A DNA stretch of 12,888 bases from NCBI GenBank assembly GCA_963926275.1, contig CAWUWP010000044.1, positions 1-12,888 on the forward strand. The letters are read 5' to 3'. Positions 7,143 to 12,888 of this stretch are shown one piece after another. The DNA comes from UBA1858 sp963926275. GTDB taxonomy: Bacteria > Pseudomonadota > Gammaproteobacteria > UBA4575. The notes under the pieces are model-generated. The model did not search any database. It saw only the letters and a program-made list of their open reading frames with translations, and was not told the DNA's origin. A program made the position numbers and the translations under genes. The stretch's first letter is position 1. The number at the start of each line of letters is the position of its first letter.

Positions 7143-7697
7143 ATGAAAGATAATACCCATCAGGCGGGTCTGGTAGATATGACGACTAAAGAGCAAGGAT
7201 TTGAATCTATGGTTCACGCTTATTCCAAGGACATTTACAGGTACGGATATTGGCTGAGCAAGAATAGTGCGATAGCAGAAGATTTAGTTCAAGAGACATT
7301 CTTGCGTGCATGGCGTGCAATCGATTCTCTCAACGATGCAAAAGCGGCTAAAAGCTGGCTATTCACCATATTACGTCGTGAAAATGCGCGTCGATTTGAG
7401 AAAAAGAGCGCTCAGGCCGAATTGACAACACTCGATGATGACATGATGGAAGTGTTCGCTGTTGTTGAGGACGATTTTGCTAATGTCGATAATATGGCGG
7501 TTCGGTCTGCATTACGTCAATTGCCGGCTTCTTATGCAGAGCCATTAGTCCTACAAGTGATTGGCGGTTACTCGTGTGATGAAATCGCCACTATTATAGG
7601 TGCTAAGCCAGGGGCGGTAATGACGCGGGTCTTTAGAGCCAGACAGAAACTAAGAAAGTTATTAGAAGAGGATGAAGCCAAACTGGCTTCAATATAG
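7143..7697 (+). CDS. ECF-type RNA polymerase sigma factor
   Basis: Sigma-70 family protein of 184 residues with only regions 2 and 4. Region 2 spans about residues 20-86, with AEDLVQETFLRAWRAI as the conserved 2.1-2.2 core and SWLFTILRRENARRF as 2.4. Region 4 spans about 119-175, with LPASYAEPLVLQVIGGYSCDEIA and the recognition helix GAKPGAVMTRVFRARQKL. Length is typical for ECF factors. The ATG is preceded by TTAAGG, somewhat distant (about 12 bases); Met13 is an alternative start. The gene ends two bases before the anti-sigma-like gene, so the two form an operon. The signal it responds to is not evident from the sequence. Confidence 0.92.
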   Translation: MKDNTHQAGLVDMTTKEQGFESMVHAYSKDIYRYGYWLSKNSAIAEDLVQETFLRAWRAIDSLNDAKAAKSWLFTILRRENARRFEKKSAQAELTTLDDDMMEVFAVVEDDFANVDNMAVRSALRQLPASYAEPLVLQVIGGYSCDEIATIIGAKPGAVMTRVFRARQKLRKLLEEDEAKLASI

Positions 7698-7699
7698 AG

Positions 7700-8407
7700 A
7701 TGGATGATATGAACTGTTTAGCAGCAAGACGCACAATTACTACTGACATCACTGATAAGAGCAGTGCTTTTGTTAAGCATGTAGCGGGTTGCCCGACTTG
7801 CAAATCTTTTTACGAGAAGCAACTTAAGTTTAATTCGGTACTTAAGAAAGCGGTAGAAGTAGACGTGCCTGAAGGATTGGCATCACGCATTCTAGTTGAG
7901 CATAACCTTCATAAGAAAAAAGCAGGCACTCAAAAATACCGTTGGAGTGCAGTTGCCGCCAGTGTCCTGTTGGTGTTTGCTGTATCTATAGTGTCTACGT
8001 TTAATTCACCACCAGCGATAGCGGGTGTGATAATGGAACATGCTCATGAAGAGCTTTGGATCTTAGATGATAAAGGTCATGTCACGCTTGAGAGTTTAAA
8101 CCAATTGTTAAAACCTCATGGTGTGAGAGCAGATGAGAGTATTGGCTACGCAACTCATGCAGGTAATTGCATTATTCAGGGCAAGCAAGGTGTGCACATT
8201 GTTTTTGCGGGTAAAAATGCACCGGTGACATTAATTGTTTTCCCGGAAGCGTTAGATGATGCCAAGAGCGTTCGAATTAGTGATCACTTCTTTAAAGGTG
8301 TTTTGATGGGCACTAATCAAAGTACATTAGCGGTGTTGTCTGAAGATGAAGAATCTTTGAAGATATTTGAGGCTAGATTAAATGCGTCTCTGATGACATT
8401 TATATAA
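7700..8407 (+). CDS. DUF3379-type membrane protein, probable zinc anti-sigma factor
   Basis: Product of 235 residues, or 232 if translation starts at the third-codon ATG at 7709 (MNCLAARR), the usual beginning in this family. The N-terminal cytoplasmic part has H27-x3-C31-x2-C34 (HVAGCPTC), the signature of zinc-binding anti-sigma domains. One membrane span follows at about residues 81-101 (WSAVAASVLLVFAVSIV). The periplasmic C-terminal part of about 130 residues has two histidines close together (MEHAHEEL) and is the likely sensor. Position directly after the ECF sigma gene fits the common sigma/anti-sigma arrangement: in the resting state it would hold the sigma factor at the membrane. The family is annotated as DUF3379; the anti-sigma role is inferred from motif and context. 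Confidence 0.82.
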   Translation: MDDMNCLAARRTITTDITDKSSAFVKHVAGCPTCKSFYEKQLKFNSVLKKAVEVDVPEGLASRILVEHNLHKKKAGTQKYRWSAVAASVLLVFAVSIVSTFNSPPAIAGVIMEHAHEELWILDDKGHVTLESLNQLLKPHGVRADESIGYATHAGNCIIQGKQGVHIVFAGKNAPVTLIVFPEALDDAKSVRISDHFFKGVLMGTNQSTLAVLSEDEESLKIFEARLNASLMTFI

Positions 8408-8424
8408 CCAAAATTAGTATCAAT

Positions 8425-8458
8425 AAAAAGGCGCCTCTTTTAAAAGAGGCGCCTTTTT
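8425..8458. terminator. Bidirectional intrinsic terminator between the DUF3379 gene and sat
   Basis: A perfect 34-base palindrome: AAAAAGGCGCCTCTTTT followed directly by its reverse complement, so each strand gives a GC-rich stem and a run of T. It lies 17 bases after one stop codon and 7 bases from the stop of the convergent sat gene. It should terminate both transcripts. Confidence 0.92.
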
Positions 8459-8465
8459 TTATAGC

Positions 8466-9650
8466 TTAACTATTTTGATAATGTGCCATTAATATCTTGG
8501 CAACTTCAGGTCTTGCAAATTCCATTGGCAAGTCTTTTCCTGCCGCTAGCATTTCACGTACTTTGGTGCCAGAAAGTAATACAAAGTCATCTTTACTGTG
8601 ATCAGGAGCATCTCTCATCATCACGACTTTATCTAACTTTTTGGAGTAGGCGGTATGGTCGGCATTAAATATTTCAATCTCTAATGCGTCGTCAGGGACC
8701 TGCTCATCAAAGATAGATTGTGCATCAAACGCACCATAGTAATCACCAACACCTGCGTGGTCTCGGCCAATAATGAAGTGAGTGCAACCACAGTTCTGTC
8801 TGAATACAGCATGCAATACCGCTTCTCTCGGGCCTGCATAGAGCATGTCGAATCCGTAGCCGGTAACCATCACGGTGTTGGCTGGGAAATAGCACTCAAC
8901 CATTTTACGAATTGCCGCATCACGTACAGGAGCAGGGATATCGCCTGGCTTTAATTGACCCAACAACATATGGATGAGAACACCGTCGGCATTAGTAGAT
9001 TCTTTTGCCATTTTGCACAATTCTTCATGAGCACGATGCATCGGATTCCGTGTTTGAAAGGCAACGGTTTTTTTCCAGCCATGGTCTTCAATTTCAGCAC
9101 GAATCTGTACGGCAGTTCTAAAGGTGCCAGGAAATTCAGTTTCAAAGTAGCTGTAATTTAATACTTCAATGGCGCCAGACACAACATAGTTTCCAAGAGA
9201 GGTGAACGTGGCTACGCCTGGATGTTCACTGTCTTTCGTCCCATAGACTTTTTCAGTGATTAAATCTAACTCGTCTTGGCTGAGTTCTTCTATGGCATCA
9301 ACTGTTTGAATGGCAACAACGGGATTACCGTCCACATTAGGATCTAAAAGGGCAATCCTTTTATGACCGCTAATCTCTGAAACGTCCTTACATAAATTCA
9401 ATACCGGGGTGGGCCAAAAAAGACCACTACTCGTATGCAAATTATTGGCAACAGATATCGCATCAGCCTTGTTCATATAACCTGTTAGTGGAGTGAAGTA
9501 TCCAGCTCCCAGCATGACTGCATTCGCAGCCGTGGCAGAATTAACAAGTAACTTGGGTAACGTTTCTGCTTCTTTTAATAATGCAGCACGTTGCTCATCA
9601 TTTTCCACGTAAAGTGGGGTGAGCTTTGCACTTCCATGCGGTTTAATCAT
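8466..9650 (-). CDS. sat: Sulfate adenylyltransferase (ATP sulfurylase), homo-oligomeric type
   Basis: Catalyses sulfate + ATP to APS + pyrophosphate, or the reverse with ATP gain in sulfur oxidisers using APS reductase. The 394-residue product is of the Sat/MET3 type, not the CysD/CysN type. The N-terminal PUA-like domain (about 1-165) includes GAGYFTPLTGYM. The catalytic domain has QTRNPMHRAHE (199-209, with the HxxH at 205 and 208) and GRDHAGVGDYYG (295-306). No kinase (CysC) domain follows. The start has a strong AGGAGGAG site. The gene stands alone: upstream is only a decayed HbpS gene and no aprAB or cys gene is in view. Direction of the reaction therefore cannot be decided, though this enzyme type with a sirohaem chelatase nearby would fit either assimilation or sulfur oxidation. 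Confidence 0.95.
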   Translation of the reverse strand: MIKPHGSAKLTPLYVENDEQRAALLKEAETLPKLLVNSATAANAVMLGAGYFTPLTGYMNKADAISVANNLHTSSGLFWPTPVLNLCKDVSEISGHKRIALLDPNVDGNPVVAIQTVDAIEELSQDELDLITEKVYGTKDSEHPGVATFTSLGNYVVSGAIEVLNYSYFETEFPGTFRTAVQIRAEIEDHGWKKTVAFQTRNPMHRAHEELCKMAKESTNADGVLIHMLLGQLKPGDIPAPVRDAAIRKMVECYFPANTVMVTGYGFDMLYAGPREAVLHAVFRQNCGCTHFIIGRDHAGVGDYYGAFDAQSIFDEQVPDDALEIEIFNADHTAYSKKLDKVVMMRDAPDHSKDDFVLLSGTKVREMLAAGKDLPMEFARPEVAKILMAHYQNS

Positions 9651-9789
9651 TGCATACTCCTCCTGGTTAAATTTATGTCGTTATTATTATTTTTTATCTG
9701 TATTTATAGCTGAATCGAGTTTATTGCTTAAGCGTGAGAATAGTATCATTAACGCAATTACACGCAAACTTGACAAACTTATTTGCCAC
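9651..9789 (-). promoter_or_regulatory. Upstream region and candidate promoter of sat
   Basis: AT-rich leader of sat. On the minus strand, TTGTCA (9776-9771, five of six to the -35 consensus) is followed after 17 bases by GTTAAT (9753-9748, four of six). A start of transcription near 9740 would give a leader of about 90 bases ending in the strong AGGAGGAG site. The -35 element lies just past the end of the decayed HbpS frame. No other gene is visible here. Confidence 0.3.
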
Positions 9790-10036
9790 ACGCTGTCTTT
9801 TGCCCGCTGCCTCAATGCCAGCGATAGCAAACGCTTAATCGTTGTCACTTGTCATCCCGACTGAACCCAATAAATACGTCGCCTTGATCGTTTTTGATGG
9901 GCGCATCTTCATATGGCTGCCGTCATTAGTCATCAAGCACCACCACATTAAATGGGGCTAGATTTAATTCATAGCTTTGAGTCATTGCTGCCTGAATGAT
10001 CTTCTGTATTTGTTTAAGAGTAAGGGCTTGAGTCAT
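9790..10036 (-). pseudogene. Remnant of a GlcG/HbpS-family (PF03928, haem-binding-like) gene
   Basis: Reading from ATG at 10036, the frame begins MTQALTLKQIQKIIQAAMTQ and reaches FNVVVLDD before a stop at 9926-9928. In the next frame it continues DGSHMKM, the usual continuation VLDDGGH of the GlcG/HbpS family; removing 7 bases (TAATGAC, a near-duplication) restores the frame. About 55-60 residues of the middle are then missing. The family's C-terminal block follows in pieces: KNDQGDVFIG, then SVGMTSDND, a TAA stop at 9835-9837 where a Glu codon is normal, then AFAIAGIEAAG. So there is a frameshift, an internal deletion and a nonsense codon: this gene is dead. Intact members are about 135-150 residues. 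Assignment is by remembered family motifs (DGGH, TSDNDE, AIAGIEAAG). Confidence 0.78.
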
Positions 10037-10056
10037 TTTTTGTCCCTGGGTAAAAA

Positions 10057-10075
10057 CTCACTATCTATTAGTGAG
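10057..10075. promoter_or_regulatory. Inverted repeat upstream of the decayed HbpS gene (possible orphan operator)
   Basis: CTCACTA and TAGTGAG form a perfect 7-bp dyad with a 5-base centre, followed at once by the 8-bp palindrome AGGTACCT (10074-10081). It lies 20-40 bases before the dead HbpS start and 160 bases before the next plus-strand gene. The layout looks like a repressor binding site (TetR-, HxlR- or MarR-like), but no such regulator is in view. A run of seven T at 10083 onward on the plus strand could also make it a weak terminator. Confidence 0.35.
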
Positions 10076-10235
10076 GTACCTGTTTTTTTAGTCAATTTTG
10101 GTTAACAAACTATCTTTAGAAAATGTTCTATCTATCTAAAATATAAATAGAAACTGTTAATTCGATCACATTGCATTTTGACTCGCTATGCTAATGTAAT
10201 TATGTAATTAAACGTAGTTATTTCAGGGGATTTTT

Positions 10236-10433
10236 ATGTTGTTAACAAGTGCGGTCATCGTTGCTTGGTTTGCAGGGTTGCTTATGATGTTCAGTGGTCT
10301 TGAGCGTTCTCAAGAACTGAGATCAGGAGCATTAATCGTTGATCATCAAAAACGCAGCAAGTTAACGTTTGGTTTGGGTGTTTATTTGGTTATCAGTTTA
10401 GGACTGCTAGTTATGTTTGTCAGCAACGCATAA
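10236..10433 (+). CDS. Small two-span membrane protein, unknown function
   Basis: A 65-residue product. Two hydrophobic spans are visible: about residues 3-22 (LTSAVIVAWFAGLLMMFSG) and 43-63 (LTFGLGVYLVISLGLLVMFV), joined by a polar, charged loop ERSQELRSGALIVDHQKRSK. The ATG is preceded by CAGGGGA at good spacing, which supports it as a real gene despite its size. It is monocistronic: the upstream neighbour is the dead HbpS gene on the other strand and the downstream neighbour converges on it. I do not recognise the family. Confidence 0.6.
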   Translation: MLLTSAVIVAWFAGLLMMFSGLERSQELRSGALIVDHQKRSKLTFGLGVYLVISLGLLVMFVSNA

Positions 10434-10477
10434 TAGCAATTTACCACTGCACTATTCTAATACACCTTTCACATATT

Positions 10478-10984
10478 TCAGCTCGCCACAAAGCGTAACG
10501 CGCTTCCATTGTTACACCAACGTTCTCCTTTCGGTAACGGCCCATCCATAAATAAATGACCGTGGTGTCCGCTACAGCGTGCGCACTTATAGCCTCTTTG
10601 CGGAGGAATGGCAGATAAATCGGTATAGGTTACTAAATGTCCAAGAATATGGTCTTTAAAACTAGGCCAGCCAGTGTGGCTTTCATACTTCATGTCTGCG
10701 CTGAATAGATCTAAATCACAGCCCTGGCACAAATAGCTGCCTACTCGCCATTCTTTATTTAATGGACTAGATTGGCGCACTTCAGTTTTGCCTTTTCTAA
10801 GTACGTAATAAGCATTATTTGATAGCTTTTGCTGCCATTCTTTATCGCTGAGTTCTAGCGTTTCAATGTCACTAGCTGCTGTATATAATTGTTTGCTCTT
10901 ACCTGACAGAATTTGTAGATAAACAAATCCTGCGAAACCTGATAACGCTAATAAGAAATTTCTACGTGATTTAGATAAATTCAT
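10478..10984 (-). CDS. msrB: Peptide-methionine (R)-S-oxide reductase MsrB with Tat signal
   Basis: Reduces methionine-R-sulfoxide in proteins. From the ATG at 10984 the product has 168 residues; a TTG at 10993 would add three (MPQ), and neither start has a clear binding site. The N-terminus SRRNFLLALSGFAGFVYL is a twin-arginine signal (RR at 7-8), so folded export or membrane anchoring is expected; no clear AxA cleavage site is seen. The MsrB domain shows zinc ligands CQGC (86, 89) and CARC (134, 137), the HTGWPSF block (103-109), GHHGHLF, and the catalytic C157 in RWCNNGSALRF. The usual CG-HLGHVF block is altered to CSGHHGHLF. It is a single-gene unit facing away from the next gene and converging with the small membrane gene; electron donor and partner MsrA are not in view. 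Confidence 0.9.
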   Translation of the reverse strand: MNLSKSRRNFLLALSGFAGFVYLQILSGKSKQLYTAASDIETLELSDKEWQQKLSNNAYYVLRKGKTEVRQSSPLNKEWRVGSYLCQGCDLDLFSADMKYESHTGWPSFKDHILGHLVTYTDLSAIPPQRGYKCARCSGHHGHLFMDGPLPKGERWCNNGSALRFVAS

Positions 10985-11096
10985 TTGAGGCAATAGTATT
11001 AGTAGGAATAATCATTAGACCGGTGTTTGACAGTGTAATCTTACAAGTGAGTTAGAGTACTATAGAGATCAATATTTGTGCAGAAAAAATTATAAT

Positions 11097-11396
11097 ATGA
11101 CCAAAACAACAATCGACGTTAAGCAATACTTCCTTAAACTTAATCGTAATCTAACGACTAGCCTAGTGGCTATCTTGCTCGCGGTGTCAGCGGTTTTTTG
11201 GTATACTAAGGCGGTAACTCTGGAAAACTCTTCTATTTGGATAGGCGCGGCTTTTATGCTGTTAGCGGTGCTGTTTTATCAGTTACCTTATGTGAGCTAT
11301 TTGCTTACTCAACGCCATTTTAAAAGTGTAGATAGAAGCAGCATAGAAATATTATATTCGGACTGGAAAGCTTTCAGGCGGTGGCTGGACACTTGA
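11097..11396 (+). CDS. Small two-span membrane protein, unknown function
   Basis: Product of 99 residues from the ATG at 11097 (MTKTTIDVKQYFLKL); a TTG at 11076 would extend it by seven but adds nothing conserved. Two hydrophobic spans are seen, about residues 21-40 (SLVAILLAVSAVFWYTKAV) and 47-67 (IWIGAAFMLLAVLFYQL). A basic, amphipathic C-terminal tail follows (QRHFKSVDRSS, then SDWKAFRRWLDT). There is no clear ribosome binding site before the ATG, only an A-rich stretch. It is divergent from msrB with a gap of about 110 bases and precedes the broken PilZ gene. I do not recognise the family. Confidence 0.5.
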   Translation: MTKTTIDVKQYFLKLNRNLTTSLVAILLAVSAVFWYTKAVTLENSSIWIGAAFMLLAVLFYQLPYVSYLLTQRHFKSVDRSSIEILYSDWKAFRRWLDT

Positions 11397-11529
11397 TTGT
11401 CAAAAACAACTACCGAATAGGCTAGTTTCTGGGAATGTTATCGGAATATCTCCAGTCTAAATCCATTTTATAGTAGCCTGTTGGCAGATCCTGACATAGG
11501 GTGGAGTTGGCCAACTTTGGTCTCAATTA

Positions 11530-11879
11530 ATGGAAATTTATATGGAATATCCTCGTAGTCCACGCGAGCCGATTGAAGGCGAAGTGTTTATAAAACGTCC
11601 GGGCAAGCCGACTTTGAAGACAAAGCAGGGTAACTATAGTGATGGCGGGTTATTCATCAGGTTACCTAGCCATGATTTGCAGAAAGGACGCCGTGTAGAA
11701 GTCATTATGGTGCGGGAAACGGCACTATTCGCGATATACAGAGGATGCCTGGCATTGTCATTAGAATAGATCAGGAAGGTGTAGCATTGGTGACCTATAA
11801 GGCAAATCAATTACGCCGTGGTAACGCAGAGGATGCGAGTCTGTTGAATAATAGCGCAAATATGCCTAAAACCTCATAA
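11530..11879 (+). pseudogene. PilZ-domain gene split by a -1 frameshift
   Basis: The first frame (11530-11769, start at 11530 or 11542) carries the N-terminal half of a PilZ-like domain: YPRSPREPIEGEV, then GNYSDGGLFIRL, which fits the (D/N)xSxxG motif, and LQKGRRVEVIMV. It then degenerates to a stop at 11767. The -1 frame, open from 11700, picks up the missing half, RMPGIVIRIDQEGVALVTY, the normal last strands of the domain, and ends at 11877-11879. One inserted base near 11730 would give an intact protein of about 116 residues, typical for stand-alone PilZ proteins, which usually bind cyclic di-GMP. The arginine motif is RxxR rather than RxxxR, so ligand binding is uncertain. The break may be a real mutation or a sequencing error; no slippery heptamer is present. 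Confidence 0.7.
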
Positions 11880-11965
11880 ACGGTAAATTTTGTCCGATAG
11901 TAGAGTCAGTAATTTTTCTCATTGGCACTATAATTAAACCTGTAGTTTCTCTCCTTCTGAAGCTG

Positions 11966-11997
11966 ACCCGCAGTAATTTATTACTGCGGGTTTTTTT
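11966..11997 (+). terminator. Intrinsic terminator after the PilZ gene
   Basis: ACCCGCAGTAA pairs with TTACTGCGGGT, giving an 11-bp stem with a 4-base loop, followed by seven T (to 11997). It lies about 87 bases after the PilZ stop and about 115 bases before the chelatase start, separating the two transcripts. Confidence 0.88.
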
Positions 11998-12064
11998 ATG
12001 TCTGCTGTATAGACTCTGTATAACTGAGATCAATCTTAAGCTTGTTCCCCAAGCGCCCAAGTGC

Positions 12065-12093
12065 TTGAATAACGTCACTGAGTTCTTTTTAAA
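12065..12093 (+). promoter_or_regulatory. Candidate promoter of the CbiX-type chelatase gene
   Basis: TTGAAT (12065-12070) and TTTAAA (12088-12093) are 17 bases apart, each matching four of six consensus positions. A transcript would begin about 12100, giving a very short leader before ATG at 12113. It lies between the preceding terminator and the gene, where a promoter must be, but the match is weak. Confidence 0.25.
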
Positions 12094-12112
12094 TATACAG
12101 GTCCTAATTTCT

Positions 12113-12481
12113 ATGAAATCGTTATTATTAGTTGCACATGGCAGTCGTCGCGCTGAATCAAATGCTGAAATTGCCGTGGTAGCCAAATCGCTGAGTGATA
12201 GAGTCGCAAGCAAATATGCTCAAACAGGCTATGCATTTTTAGAGCTAGCTGAACCTTCCATCCCTGCTGGTATTGATGAACTAGTAAAAAATGGGGCTAC
12301 TGACGTGACGATACTTCCATATTTTTTATCAGCAGGGCGTCATGTCCACGAGGACGTGCCTGAAATCGTTAATTTAAAGCAAAAAGAATTGAACAATGTG
12401 AATATACATATCGCGCCTTACATTGGTGGGGCGGCAGAAATGATAGATGTATTAGTGGCGATTTCTGAAGGCGAGAGTTAA
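12113..12481 (+). CDS. Short-form CbiX/SirB sirohydrochlorin chelatase
   Basis: Inserts Fe2+ (SirB) or Co2+ (CbiX) into sirohydrochlorin, giving sirohaem or the cobalamin precursor. The 122-residue product is of the short, single-domain CbiXS kind, which works as a homodimer. It begins MKSLLLVAHGSRRAESN, with the metal-site H9, and contains ILPYFLSAGRHVHEDVPEI, with H77 in the conserved GRHVxED block. I start at 12113; the frame extends upstream to 12065 but that part overlaps the promoter region and is not conserved. A weak AGGT lies before the ATG. With no cobalamin genes nearby and sat in the same region, a sirohaem role is the better guess, but metal choice cannot be read from the sequence. 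Confidence 0.88.
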   Translation: MKSLLLVAHGSRRAESNAEIAVVAKSLSDRVASKYAQTGYAFLELAEPSIPAGIDELVKNGATDVTILPYFLSAGRHVHEDVPEIVNLKQKELNNVNIHIAPYIGGAAEMIDVLVAISEGES

Positions 12482-12505
12482 TAAGTCTTAGACTTAGCTA
12501 GTCTG

Positions 12506-12888
12506 TTAGTTAGTAATAATAAAGGACACCTGATCGTGGGTGAGCCAGTCAGAGATATAGTTGACAGCAACTTTACCGACTTCATCTTCTGGGTAGTGTG
12601 TAAGTAACTGTTCGCATACATCGCTCTTAATGACCCACCTTTTAAGAAAGTTTGAATGGATTCGTATTTACTTAGCTCAAGAGATCTAAACTCGGTGACT
12701 CTCTGTGTTTCTCCACACAATCCACGCGCAGTAATCAAGCTTGATTGCTTCTGGAGGTGTGTGTTGCTGTTTCAGTGCTTGCCATATTTCAATGCAATTA
12801 TAATAACTCTCAAATAGTTGCATGCTTGGATGAAAGCGGATTTTAATGTTTGGCAAATCCTCGACTGATACTTTTTTAGATCTAATAA
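12506..12888 (-). pseudogene. HvfC/BufC-family (DUF2063) gene, C-terminal part, broken by two frameshifts; runs off the right edge
   Basis: Three minus-strand frames join into one recognisable C-terminal HvfC/BufC domain. Frame 1 from the edge reads DLPNIKIRFHPSMQLFESYY, then NCIEIWQAL and CAWIVWRN. Frame 2, after an extra base near the AAA at about 12710, reads TQRVTEFRSLELSKYESIQT then FLKGGSLRAM. Frame 3, after two extra bases (TA) near 12620, reads CEQLLTHYPEDEVGKVAVN then YISDWLTHDQVSFIITN and stops at 12506. RFHPS, EIW, WIVWR, FRSLE and the L-G-SL helix match the family. HvfC/BufC partners a DUF692 oxygenase (HvfB/BufB) in modifying cysteines of bufferin-type peptides that bind copper. 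The N-terminal DUF2063 part and the partner genes would lie to the right of the window. The gene appears non-functional unless the indels are sequencing errors. Confidence 0.72.

Noticed and set aside
12065..12112. Upstream extension of the chelatase by 16 codons
   Set aside because: The added residues are not part of the CbiX domain, which normally begins at MKSLLLVAHG; the region looks like promoter DNA.
12478..12738. 86-codon minus-strand frame as an independent gene
   Set aside because: Its middle part is the second frame of the broken HvfC/BufC gene; both ends are out-of-frame translation.

Overview
The window is AT-rich DNA of a Gram-negative bacterium, most likely a gammaproteobacterium. 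That placement rests on three things: an ECF sigma factor paired with a DUF3379-type protein, a MerR-type regulator with a CxCPxH tail, and a HvfC/BufC-type protein. A dissimilatory-type sulfate adenylyltransferase and a small sirohydrochlorin chelatase would suit a sulfur-oxidising lineage, but that lifestyle is inferred; no sox, dsr or apr gene is present. There are no rRNA or tRNA genes, insertion sequences or CRISPR arrays in view.

Left third (1-3610, minus strand): the front of a urea ABC transporter operon read in the order urtA, urtB, urtC, with urtC cut by the window edge. A perfect 8-bp hairpin lies between urtA and urtB. A 527-base gap separates urtA from a divergent MerR-type regulator (4138-5136). 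The regulator's promoter is buried in a 40-bp near-palindrome built around TGTACA, which suggests autoregulation and resembles operators of the light-responsive LitR/PplR group.

Middle (5479-8407): a membrane-anchored NERD-domain protein that lacks the usual E-x-K catalytic residues; a convergent plant-type [2Fe-2S] ferredoxin; a 58-residue YgaP-like (DUF2892) membrane protein; then an ECF sigma factor followed after 2 bases by a zinc-finger anti-sigma-like membrane protein. A long perfect palindromic terminator separates this pair from the convergent sat gene.

Right third (8466-12888): sat is intact, and so are a small membrane protein, a Tat-signal methionine sulfoxide reductase B, a second small membrane protein and a short-form CbiX/SirB chelatase. 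Between and after these lie three broken genes. They are a GlcG/HbpS-family remnant (internal deletion, frameshift, stop) just upstream of sat, a frameshifted PilZ-domain gene, and a doubly frameshifted C-terminal part of a HvfC/BufC gene, from the machinery that matures bufferin-type metal-binding peptides. The density of broken genes in about 3 kb, against none in the first 9.6 kb, is the most unusual feature of the window. The most interesting intact element is the LitR-like regulator and its operator. I see no clearly new multi-gene system.
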